Positions 1 to 5,254 are shown, counted from the stretch's first letter. The stretch is DNA of 8,659 bases from Lachnospiraceae bacterium (GCA_017996675.1 JAGOGN010000060.1:1-8659); one strand, 5' to 3'. Program-made: numbers and translations. The notes: generated from the letters alone by a model not told the origin.

Positions 1-2
1 AG

Positions 3-386
3 CGTAGAGCAGAGGTAGATTATGTGTTTGCTGTAGTTCTTAAGCAGGAGAATAAATTAATTGGTGATATTAATTATTCAGAAGAGGACGATGATACCTA
101 TGAAATTGGATATGATTTTAACGAATTTTTCTGGGGTCATGGATACGCAGCAGAATCATGCAAAGAGATCATTCGACATTTGTTCGAAACGGTTGGCGCA
201 AGAAGAGTGATTGCACAGTGTAATGATGATAACGAACGTTCGATTCGATTATTAGAGAAACTGGGATTTCGTAGAGAAGGTTACTTTTTGGAAGATGTTT
301 CCTTTAAAGAAGATGAGAATGGCAATCCAATTTATGTTAACAGTCTACAGTATGCCATGTTAAAAAGAGAATGGGATTGTAACTAA
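3..386 (+). CDS. GNAT-family N-acetyltransferase, RimJ/RimL type, 5' end outside window
   Basis: The reading frame is open to the left edge, so the true start lies upstream; a GTG at 24 is in frame but has no ribosome site and would remove the N-terminal part of the fold. About 127 residues are visible, against roughly 170-180 for the family, so some 50 are missing. The acetyl-CoA-binding loop is seen as FWGHGYAAE (usual form WGKGYATE), followed by the family hallmark N-D-x-N-E-R-S-I-x-L-L-E-K-L-G-F-x-R-E-G and a final REW. Such enzymes transfer acetyl from acetyl-CoA to an amino group: protein N-termini (RimJ, RimL, RimI-like), polyamines or small molecules. The substrate here cannot be told. 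It is cytoplasmic (no signal or membrane segment). It ends just before a bidirectional terminator and converges on tRNA-Thr. Confidence 0.88.
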   Translation, partial: RRAEVDYVFAVVLKQENKLIGDINYSEEDDDTYEIGYDFNEFFWGHGYAAESCKEIIRHLFETVGARRVIAQCNDDNERSIRLLEKLGFRREGYFLEDVSFKEDENGNPIYVNSLQYAMLKREWDCN

Positions 387-444
387 GTTTTTATGACAAA
401 TTCTGTGACAAAAAGTGTTATAAATTGGCATTATAGCATAATAA

Positions 445-496
445 AAAAGAGCTGAAAACATTGATTTTATTAACAAATCATGTTTTCAGCTCTTTT
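445..496. terminator. Bidirectional intrinsic terminator between the acetyltransferase and tRNA-Thr
   Basis: A perfect 16-bp inverted repeat (445-460 with 481-496) is extended inward by a second helix (462-467 with 475-480) past a one-base bulge. On the minus strand the stem runs into a T-rich tail of six or more T (complement of 441-448), so it ends tRNA-Thr transcription; on the plus strand it ends in four T and serves the acetyltransferase. The transglycosylase has no clear terminator of its own, so its read-through transcripts would also stop here. Confidence 0.85.
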
Positions 497-501
497 AATT
501 A

Positions 502-574
502 AGCTAGCGACGGGAATCGAACCCGTGACCTCAACACTACCAATGTTGCGCGCTACCATCTGTGCCACGCCAGC
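502..574 (-). tRNA. tRNA-Thr (anticodon GGU)
   Basis: Read on the minus strand, 73 nt fold as a cloverleaf. The acceptor stem is GCTGGCG with CGCTAGC (one G-U), the anticodon stem CAACA/TGTTG is perfect, and loop TTGGTAG gives anticodon GGT at 539-541. The variable loop is five bases and the T arm is ACGGG-TTCGATT-CCCGT. The discriminator is T and CCA is not encoded. The D stem GCAC/GCGC has one A-C mismatch. It decodes ACC (and ACU by wobble). It has its own sigma-A promoter in the gap behind the transglycosylase gene and ends in the terminator at 445-496. Confidence 0.95.
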
Positions 575-600
575 CTGTTGATAATTCTCCAACGAGTTAT

Positions 601-629
601 AATATACTATAGGATAGGGAAGTTGTCAA
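601..629 (-). promoter_or_regulatory. Sigma-A promoter of tRNA-Thr
   Basis: On the minus strand a perfect TTGACA (624-629) and TATATT (601-606) stand 17 bp apart. Transcription would begin near 594, about 20 nt before the mature tRNA 5' end. It starts within ten bases of the transglycosylase stop codon, so tRNA expression does not depend on that gene. Confidence 0.8.
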
Positions 630-637
630 TCCCTTTT

Positions 638-1612
638 TTAACGTGATTTATCTGTATCAGAAGCCAGTAATGACATAATAGCTGGATTATATTGAATATT
701 CTGATAAGATTTATACAAATCAGAAGAACGTAATTGCAGACCGGAGTTAATCTGATCAATAATTCGATCCAGTTGCTTGTAATCGTCCTCGGTTACTATA
801 CTTTTATCTGATAGTTTGGAAAGCTCTTCGGACACCTTCTGGATTTCGGTATCCATTTCCTGTTCCAGGTTCGGACTAGTTTCTTTCTCTAAAAAAGTCG
901 AATTTGTGAGACCCTGGAAATAAGCTTTGATAAAATTGCCATAATCTGAAAAGGAAAAGGAAGTAGCCTGATCCAATGCAGCGGATAATTCTGTTAAAGC
1001 GTCTGAAGTGTACACGGTATTGGATTGTAGAGGAGTCTGATTCGTAGGTACCGTTACGGTGTTATTTTGAAGTATCGGTGCAGTAGAATTAGAGCTACCT
1101 GTAGTTGTTAGTTTATTTCTGGATGCTGGAATCGTAACTCCATTTTGATAATTCTCCATAACTTTCTTTACATAATTCTGTGTCTCTTTAAAAGGAGGAA
1201 TGCCCCCATATTTTTTAACATTGTTACCTCCGGCATTATAAGCGGCAAGAGCAAGCGAAACGTCGCCGTTATAATTTTTTAACATGTCGCTAATATATTT
1301 AGCACCGCCCATAATGTTCTGCTCTGGATCGTAGGAGTCGGTAACACCTAAAGCCTTAGCAGTTTTCGGCATTAATTGCATAATGCCCTGAGCACCACAA
1401 TGAGAAGTAGCATCTACATGAAAAGAAGATTCAGCAAGACCAATTGCCTTCAGCAGATTAACGGGTACTTGATAAGTATCAGCGGCCTTCTGAAAGATAT
1501 CATCTAAAGTGGTTGATTTTAAATAAGGAGAAAAATCAGTACCAGAGGAAGTGCTCAGTGTAGAATTTTGTGTGGAAGCCTTCAAAGTGGCTGTCATTGC
1601 TTGAATATTCAT
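638..1612 (-). CDS. SLT-domain lytic transglycosylase without signal peptide
   Basis: 324 aa. Residues about 36-158 form an SLT (goose-lysozyme-like, GH23) domain: L-A-E-S-S-F with the likely catalytic Glu61, then G-A-Q-G-I-M-Q-L-M-P (73-82), N-I-M-G-G-A-K-Y-I, A-L-A-A-Y-N-A-G and P-F-x-E-T-Q-N-Y-V-x-K-V. Family members cleave the MurNAc-GlcNAc bond of peptidoglycan with formation of 1,6-anhydro-MurNAc. The start is fixed by AAAGGAG at 1619-1625, six bases upstream. The N-terminus (M-N-I-Q-A-M-T) is polar with no signal peptide or membrane helix, recalling the Bacillus CwlQ/YjbJ type; how it reaches the wall is not visible. Residues 160-324 are a Ser/Thr/Asn-rich linker and an acidic helical region, perhaps a partner- or wall-binding tail. 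It appears monocistronic. Confidence 0.9.
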   Translation of the reverse strand: MNIQAMTATLKASTQNSTLSTSSGTDFSPYLKSTTLDDIFQKAADTYQVPVNLLKAIGLAESSFHVDATSHCGAQGIMQLMPKTAKALGVTDSYDPEQNIMGGAKYISDMLKNYNGDVSLALAAYNAGGNNVKKYGGIPPFKETQNYVKKVMENYQNGVTIPASRNKLTTTGSSNSTAPILQNNTVTVPTNQTPLQSNTVYTSDALTELSAALDQATSFSFSDYGNFIKAYFQGLTNSTFLEKETSPNLEQEMDTEIQKVSEELSKLSDKSIVTEDDYKQLDRIIDQINSGLQLRSSDLYKSYQNIQYNPAIMSLLASDTDKSR

Positions 1613-1642
1613 AAGACGCTCCTTTCATTCATAACTAAGGAT

Positions 1643-1651
1643 AGTATATCA
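1643..1651 (-). promoter_or_regulatory. Extended -10 promoter of the transglycosylase gene
   Basis: On the minus strand TGA-TATACT is an extended -10 (TGnTATAAT type), about 30 bp before the start codon. No good -35 stands at 17 bp; the nearest TTG-box is 20 bp away. A-tracts further upstream (1673-1698) could act as an UP element for both directions. Confidence 0.5.
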
Positions 1652-1672
1652 TATTATGGAATAGAGCTGAAC

Positions 1673-1730
1673 AAAAAAATAAAAAAACAATAAAAAAATA
1701 CTTGCGTTTTTATTGGAGATAAGATATACT
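1673..1730 (+). promoter_or_regulatory. Promoter of tRNA-Leu with A-tract UP element
   Basis: TTGCGT (1702-1707) and TATACT (1725-1730) are 17 bp apart. Just upstream are three runs of seven A (1673-1679, 1681-1687, 1692-1698), spaced roughly by a helical turn, as in UP elements of strong stable-RNA promoters. Transcription would start near 1737, giving a leader of about 18 nt. Confidence 0.7.
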
Positions 1731-1754
1731 TCTAAAAGTAGTCGAAAGACACAT

Positions 1755-1837
1755 GCCGGCGTGTCGGAATGGCAGACGAGGCAGACTCAAAATCTGTTGC
1801 GGGCAACCGCGTGCGGGTTCAAGTCCCGCTGCCGGCA
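1755..1837 (+). tRNA. tRNA-Leu (anticodon CAA)
   Basis: 83-nt type II tRNA. Acceptor stem GCCGGCG pairs with TGCCGGC (last pair G-U). The anticodon loop CTCAAAA on stem GCAGA/TCTGT puts CAA at 1788-1790, reading UUG. A long variable arm with stem-loop TGCGG-GCAA-CCGCG is typical of tRNA-Leu. The T arm is GCGGG-TTCAAGT-CCCGC, the discriminator is A, and CCA is not encoded. I see no second copy of its 3' end in the window, so there is no sign of an integrated element using it as attachment site. Confidence 0.95.
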
Positions 1838-1855
1838 GTTTAATATTGGATGAAG

Positions 1856-1895
1856 CCTTCGTGTTGCTGAGAACAGTGATGCGGGGGTTTTTTTT
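1856..1895 (+). terminator. G-U-rich intrinsic terminator of tRNA-Leu
   Basis: A 14-bp stem (1856-1869 with 1874-1887, loop AGAA) is followed by eight T. Six of the 14 pairs are G-U wobbles, so the hairpin forms only in plus-strand RNA; the minus-strand copy would have A-C mismatches and not terminate. Confidence 0.8.
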
Positions 1896-1921
1896 ATAAT
1901 AAAGAGTATCTTATTTCCTCA

Positions 1922-1999
1922 CTAAATTACGTGATAGATTTTAGGCAATTTTCCAACAATGATTGCTAAACAAGCACACAATATTATTCTTTTATTCAT
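1922..1999 (-). CDS. Short hydrophobic peptide (25 aa), unknown function
   Basis: ATG at 1999 is preceded at six bases by an excellent ribosome site (AAAAGGAG, 2006-2013), better than that of the protease upstream. The peptide starts MNKR, has a hydrophobic core I-I-L-C-A-C-L-A-I-I-V-G and ends KLPKIYHVI, then TAG. It looks like a signal peptide followed by a short tail, the layout of secreted signalling peptides, small membrane peptides or short toxins. It lies 51 bp downstream of the matrixin gene on the same strand and could be co-transcribed. Alternatives are the surviving 5' end of a decayed secreted-protein gene, or chance. I do not recognise a family. Confidence 0.4.
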   Translation of the reverse strand: MNKRIILCACLAIIVGKLPKIYHVI

Positions 2000-2005
2000 A
2001 TTTTT

Positions 2006-2013
2006 CTCCTTTT
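2006..2013 (-). promoter_or_regulatory. Strong ribosome binding site of the 25-aa peptide
   Basis: AAAAGGAG on the minus strand, six bases from an ATG. This is the main reason to treat the tiny reading frame as real. Confidence 0.6.
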
Positions 2014-2050
2014 AAAGTGAATTTTATATTAAATGTAGTGGCAAATACTG

Positions 2051-2518
2051 TCATTTATAAATAGCAGCAATCCCCTTTTTATCATCACTTAACGGATATG
2101 CTTTTCCGTTAAAATTAAATTCTCTCATAACTGAAATTAAATTATTTGAAGGTTGAGTATGCGCTAATCCTACTGCATGTCCAAACTCATGAACTATAGT
2201 TTCATTTTTAACCAGTTCAGAAGCGTTTTGCCAAATCTTACAAAAAACAATTGATTTATTATCTTTGCTATAGGAAGTACATAAACCATATAATCCTTTA
2301 TCTTCTGATGAAATAGAAACTTTTATGCTTGCAACGTTTATATTATTTGTATTATATAGATACAAGCCAGAATTTGGAATATTCCACTTTTTTGCATATG
2401 AAATAATTTGAGATGAATATTTAGTAGAAGAACAATATACTCCAGTACTACTTGGATAAGTTAGTGGATAGGAATTTTTGGCAAATGCATTTGCTATGAT
2501 GCTATTTGTAAAAACCAA
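2051..2518 (-). CDS. Small matrixin-like (M10) zinc metalloprotease, signal peptide disrupted
   Basis: 155 aa from a TTG at 2518. H-E-F-G-H-A-V-G-L-A-H (residues 110-120) is the HExxHxxGxxH zinc site of metzincins: His110, His114 and His120 bind zinc and Glu111 is the catalytic base. S-V-M131 is the expected Met-turn, and the tail L-S-D-D-K-K-G-I-A-A-I-Y matches the matrixin C-terminus. No propeptide cysteine switch is seen. Matrixins are secreted endopeptidases. The TTG start has no ribosome site and splits a hydrophobic segment; the natural start appears to be ATG 2584, in frame but separated by a TAA (see next entry). So this is either a recent nonsense pseudogene, or a protein made at low level without a full export signal. 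The catalytic domain itself is intact. Confidence 0.75.
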   Translation of the reverse strand: MVFTNSIIANAFAKNSYPLTYPSSTGVYCSSTKYSSQIISYAKKWNIPNSGLYLYNTNNINVASIKVSISSEDKGLYGLCTSYSKDNKSIVFCKIWQNASELVKNETIVHEFGHAVGLAHTQPSNNLISVMREFNFNGKAYPLSDDKKGIAAIYK

Positions 2519-2584
2519 ACTAATAAAAAATACAAATAATAATATTTAATATTTCTGTTTTTTTGAGTGTTTTCTGCTTGACAT
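2519..2584 (-). pseudogene. 5' part of the matrixin signal peptide with in-frame TAA
   Basis: From ATG 2584 the frame reads MSSRKHSKKQKY, then TAA (2546-2548), then I-L-L-F-V-F-F-I-S, and passes without shift into L-V-F-T-N-S-I-I-A-N-A-F-A of the protease. Put together this is a textbook signal peptide: basic N-region, hydrophobic core and A-F-A cleavage site. The single stop lies at the border of N-region and core. A weak ribosome site (AAGAAG) lies seven bases before the ATG. The simplest reading is a point mutation to TAA in a formerly complete gene of about 177 codons (2051-2584). Confidence 0.7.
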
Positions 2585-2612
2585 CAAATTTCTTCTTTTT
2601 TATAACATATTA

Positions 2613-2643
2613 TTTATATTAATCTTAGAAAAAAATATGTCAA
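2613..2643 (-). promoter_or_regulatory. Likely promoter of the matrixin gene
   Basis: On the minus strand a perfect TTGACA (2638-2643) is followed after 19 bp by TATAAA (2613-2618). The spacing is two bases over the optimum. It lies about 30 bp before ATG 2584, which supports that ATG as the original start. Confidence 0.5.
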
Positions 2644-2681
2644 GTGTATTTTTAAGACATATATAGTTATAAGTTTGAAAC

Positions 2682-2708
2682 AAATAAAAAGAAGCCTTCC
2701 TTTTATTT
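2682..2708. terminator. Weak AT-rich hairpin, possible terminator
   Basis: AAATAAAAAGAA (2682-2693) pairs with TTCCTTTTATTT (2697-2708) with one mismatch and a three-base loop, followed by more T on the plus strand and a T-rich arm on the minus strand. It sits between the broken gene at 2713-3045 and the matrixin promoter. Low GC makes it weak. Confidence 0.35.
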
Positions 2709-2712
2709 TTTT

Positions 2713-3045
2713 GATTATCAAATGTTTTTTTAGCCTTGATATATCCTCTTCATCATAATATCTTGTTTCTTCAGGTGGTATTTTATAATGACCTGAACCA
2801 GTAATTCGTTCACTAATGTGCTTTTTAATATCTCATATCGTTCTCCGGTTTTCCAAATACTATCTTCATAGAGCCCACCCTTTGTTTCTGGCTTATCTAA
2901 ATATTTTAAACTAATAAACCTTGCATTTGGTTCGATTTCTTTTGTTACCGTGGCATCTACAATGTTAACCATTATCATAAATTCGCTTTCATTTCCAACA
3001 CTGTCAAATGCATGGATATTTACAAAAGATCAAAATATAATCAAC
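2713..3045 (-). pseudogene. 3' remnant of a secreted Ig-like protein gene, paralog of the 511-aa protein
   Basis: An open frame (2978-2730) continues upstream past its first ATG to an in-frame TGA just before S-F-V-N-I-H-A-F-D-S-V-G-N-E. This matches S-E-V-Y-K-I-V-A-V-D-R-V-G-N-R in the 511-aa protein, and N-A-R-F-I-S...G-G-L-Y-E-D-S-I-W matches its A-D-F-R-F-I-S...G-G-L-P-A-T-S-L-W. Upstream, another frame gives V-D-Y-I-L-I-F, matching L-D-Y-I-K-I-Y. Past E-R-Y-E-I-L-K the frame turns to nonsense-like sequence, while the neighbouring frame gives K-H-I-S-E-R-I-T-G-S-G-H-Y-K-I-P-P and then E-E-T-R-Y-Y-D-E-E-D-I. One A lost from a run of A would explain the switch. So it is a truncated gene with at least two frame breaks and no signal peptide. 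Confidence 0.65.
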
Positions 3046-3091
3046 AATTTAAAACAGCCAATCGAACGATTGACTGCAGATTTCACAATTA

Positions 3092-3418
3092 TTATTGGGA
3101 AGAAACCCTATGGTTTAGAACCTTCCAAGTGTAAGGAACCTTCTTTAAATTTATAGTACCACTTAACCATATTACTGGACGATTCTTTGCGATTAATTTG
3201 CATTTATAGTTTGCCTGAAACTTTTCATGGCTTTCAAATGTAACGGTTAACTGAATTTGATTACATCGGTAATCTGGCAAGTCTTGTGTAAGCGTGGAAG
3301 CTAAATAGGATCTGGCTACATTTTCTGGCATATTATTGGAGGTATATCCGACAATAAAGGCCAGAATGGTCAGGACAATCGCGATGGCAAGTGGTTTATA
3401 TTTTTTTCGATTCTTCAT
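3092..3418 (-). CDS. Small membrane-anchored or secreted protein (108 aa), unknown function
   Basis: I chose ATG 3418 because AGGGAG (3427-3432) stands eight bases upstream; an in-frame ATG at 3460 would add 14 residues but has no ribosome site. A basic N-terminus (M-K-N-R-K-K-Y-K) and hydrophobic segment (about residues 10-24, A-I-A-I-V-L-T-I-L-A-F-I-V) form a signal anchor, with no cleavage or lipobox motif. The remaining ~80 residues would lie outside. They are rich in beta-type alternation and hold two cysteines (52 and 73) that could form a disulphide. I recognise no family. It diverges from the 511-aa gene, and its stop is about 45 bp from the broken paralog, so it may have belonged with that gene. 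Confidence 0.6.
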   Translation of the reverse strand: MKNRKKYKPLAIAIVLTILAFIVGYTSNNMPENVARSYLASTLTQDLPDYRCNQIQLTVTFESHEKFQANYKCKLIAKNRPVIWLSGTINLKKVPYTWKVLNHRVSSQ

Positions 3419-3426
3419 ATGTTCTA

Positions 3427-3432
3427 CTCCCT
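3427..3432 (-). promoter_or_regulatory. Ribosome binding site deciding the start of the 108-aa protein
   Basis: AGGGAG on the minus strand, eight bases before ATG 3418. It lies inside the longer reading frame from ATG 3460, which argues for the shorter protein. Confidence 0.65.
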
Positions 3433-3450
3433 TTAGTCTAGTCTGAAATA

Positions 3451-3478
3451 AGCATATCATGTTTTAAAAAATAATCAA
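3451..3478 (-). promoter_or_regulatory. Probable promoter of the 108-aa protein gene
   Basis: TTGATT (3473-3478) and TATGCT (3451-3456) on the minus strand are 16 bp apart, with TG one base before the -10 (extended -10). It is arranged back to back with the plus-strand promoter at 3524-3551. Confidence 0.5.
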
Positions 3479-3523
3479 CAGCAACCTTTAAATCTTAAAA
3501 AAAAATGAAATGCTTGATAGTCA

Positions 3524-3551
3524 TTGACTTTTACAAAACGAAGAGTATGAT
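3524..3551 (+). promoter_or_regulatory. Probable promoter of the 511-aa secreted protein gene
   Basis: TTGACT (3524-3529) and TATGAT (3546-3551) are 16 bp apart, each one base from consensus. Transcription would start near 3558, leaving a leader of about 105 nt before the coding region. Confidence 0.6.
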
Positions 3552-3560
3552 TGAACTCAT

Positions 3561-3601
3561 AATCAAATTTGATTTTCTTGTAGCCATTCGGCTAATTTTT
3601 T
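3561..3601 (+). promoter_or_regulatory. Leader palindrome and terminator-like hairpin before the 511-aa gene
   Basis: AATCAAATTTGATT (3561-3574) is a perfect 14-bp palindrome right at the expected transcription start, a possible operator. It is followed by a 5-bp hairpin, TAGCC-ATTC-GGCTA (3581-3594), with six T at 3596-3601, which resembles a small intrinsic terminator inside the leader. Together they could allow control of initiation and elongation. No riboswitch or T-box motif is recognisable. Confidence 0.35.
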
Positions 3602-3641
3602 CCAAATGATAATTTTAATAAGACAACATTATATTTTTGAA

Positions 3642-3649
3642 AGGGGTGG
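3642..3649 (+). promoter_or_regulatory. Ribosome site with unusual spacing to the 511-aa gene start
   Basis: AAAGGGGTGG matches the 16S tail well, yet the first standard start codon in frame is TTG 3665, 15 bases away. At the optimal distance (3656-3658) stands GTA, in frame, one base from GTG. A stop at 3638-3640 excludes a start further upstream. Confidence 0.55.
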
Positions 3650-3664
3650 ATTGACGTATTTCTA

Positions 3665-5200
3665 TTGAAACAGAAAAAAATTACTTTTTTTGTGTGCGCT
3701 TTTTTGATGTTCTTTTTTGTAAAGAAAGGTCATGTGTATGCAGAAACGTATGATAATGCGTATACGTTTTACAATCAATTTAGTAGTTCGAATTTAATGC
3801 AGGCAAATGATGGGTATATCTATGTCGGAAATCGTTCTGGTGCGGCTTCATCTACATCTTCTTATCTCTACAATAACAGAGGGCACCGATTGTCGTTGAT
3901 CTTGAATGGGGTTACCTATTACATTGATTTAAAGAGAAGTCTATTTGGTGGAATCTATGATCAGAATATTTCTTGCATGACGGTAGGAAGCTATGTATAT
4001 AATTTGTATCGAATACCGTACCAAACGATTTGCCAATTGTTACAGTATAACTATCCAAATGCTGATTTGGCGCTACTATATAACAGTGAGCAGTCAGTGG
4101 AGTTGACTTATGACAGTATTATGACCATTAAAAAAAGACAAAAAAATGGAAGCTATACTCTATTTGGTGATTTATCAAATGATCATTTAGGAAGACCGCC
4201 AACGTGGGGAAATCTTTATTATAACGAGACTACAATGGAGAAAGCTTGGGAAAGCACCACTGGACAAACCAAATATTTCGGAAACCTCTATCATTTGCAA
4301 ATTATAATTCCTGGAAATGAGAAGGGGACTTTTCTTACTACCACGGCAATTCAAATCAAACCATCTGCTGGAATTTATAAGACAAGGGGATTATATTATG
4401 TAAAAGCGGGTAAGTTAGTAGAATATTCTTATTCTGCAACGTCGAATTTTGCGTCCACTACATTTCAGCCAAATTATATGTATTTGGATGTGAAAGATTT
4501 AAAGGAAGATACCTATATTGCGACAACGCTTTTTGCTTATGCACCAACAGAAAGTACGGACGGGACAATGAATAATCCATTGTTGTCCAGAATTGCACTT
4601 GCAAAATGCAACTTTTCTAGAAGTGATTCAAATTGTTGCTTAGATTATACGGGGCAGGCAAAAATAATCCGTGATGGAGAACGTTTTTTGATTACTCCAA
4701 GATGTGAGATCTTTTTGAACGGAGTTTGTCAGATTTCTTCTTTGTTTGGCGATTCGCTTCTAGGGGTCACGGTCGTTAGTGATGGAAAGCCACCGGTGGT
4801 TGAGACAAAACAGACGGGAAATGTACTTACTCTTTTGGCGAAAGAGGATGGGAGCGGTCTGGATTATATAAAAATTTATTCTGAAGATGGGGTAGAAAGT
4901 TTGAGGGCAAGAACAGGTGAAGTTTCTTATCCGTATACAAAAAGTGAGGTATACAAAATTGTTGCTGTGGACCGAGTGGGGAATAGAACAGAATGTTTTG
5001 TTCCAGTAACTTATGAAGAAATCAAAGATGCGAAAGCAGACTTTCGCTTCATCTCAAAAGAGTTTCTAGAAAAGCAAGAAGTGGATGGAGGATTACCTGC
5101 AACATCTTTGTGGATGATTCAGCCGGATATGAAAAAGTTACTGGAAGAGGCATTACTAGATGATGATTTCGAAGAAATTATTGAGTGGGACGAGCCCTAA
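3665..5200 (+). CDS. Large secreted protein with C-terminal Ig-like domain, unknown function
   Basis: 511 aa. Residues 1-26 form a signal peptide (KQKK, hydrophobic core 6-19, V-Y-A cleavage before E-T-Y), so it is exported. Residues 30-370 are Tyr/Asn/Ser-rich, likely beta-structured, with scattered cysteines (C104, C123, C315, C324, C325, C347, C355); I recognise no catalytic motif. Residues about 375-449 look like a bacterial Ig-like module (A-K-E-D-G-S-G-L-D-Y-I-K-I-Y ... V-A-V-D-R-V-G-N). Residues 455-511 are a tail with R-F-I-S-K-E-F-L-E-K and an acidic end; this tail recurs in the broken gene at 2713-3045. No sortase motif or transmembrane anchor is seen. The TTG start is imposed by the signal peptide, but a good ribosome site (3642-3649) is 15 bases away, longer than usual. 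Confidence 0.75.
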   Translation: MKQKKITFFVCAFLMFFFVKKGHVYAETYDNAYTFYNQFSSSNLMQANDGYIYVGNRSGAASSTSSYLYNNRGHRLSLILNGVTYYIDLKRSLFGGIYDQNISCMTVGSYVYNLYRIPYQTICQLLQYNYPNADLALLYNSEQSVELTYDSIMTIKKRQKNGSYTLFGDLSNDHLGRPPTWGNLYYNETTMEKAWESTTGQTKYFGNLYHLQIIIPGNEKGTFLTTTAIQIKPSAGIYKTRGLYYVKAGKLVEYSYSATSNFASTTFQPNYMYLDVKDLKEDTYIATTLFAYAPTESTDGTMNNPLLSRIALAKCNFSRSDSNCCLDYTGQAKIIRDGERFLITPRCEIFLNGVCQISSLFGDSLLGVTVVSDGKPPVVETKQTGNVLTLLAKEDGSGLDYIKIYSEDGVESLRARTGEVSYPYTKSEVYKIVAVDRVGNRTECFVPVTYEEIKDAKADFRFISKEFLEKQEVDGGLPATSLWMIQPDMKKLLEEALLDDDFEEIIEWDEP

Positions 5201-5254
5201 ATGTGTCCCATTTGTGTAAGGAAACGGAAATAATTGTGAACTGCGCTGAAAGGA

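Noticed and set aside
502..574. tRNA-Thr as a degenerate tRNA because of the A-C mismatch in the D stem
   Set aside because: All other stems are intact and promoter and terminator are strong; one D-stem mismatch is tolerable.
1755..1837. tRNA-Leu as attachment site of an integrated element
   Set aside because: No integrase gene and no second copy of the tRNA 3' end in the window.
2950..3156. Plus-strand frame of 68 codons
   Set aside because: It lies opposite the paralog remnant and the end of the 108-aa gene, with no ribosome site and no protein-like pattern.
3419..3460. Longer start (ATG 3460) for the 108-aa membrane protein
   Set aside because: The ribosome site AGGGAG at 3427-3432 points to ATG 3418, and the proposed -10 (3451-3456) overlaps the start of the longer frame.
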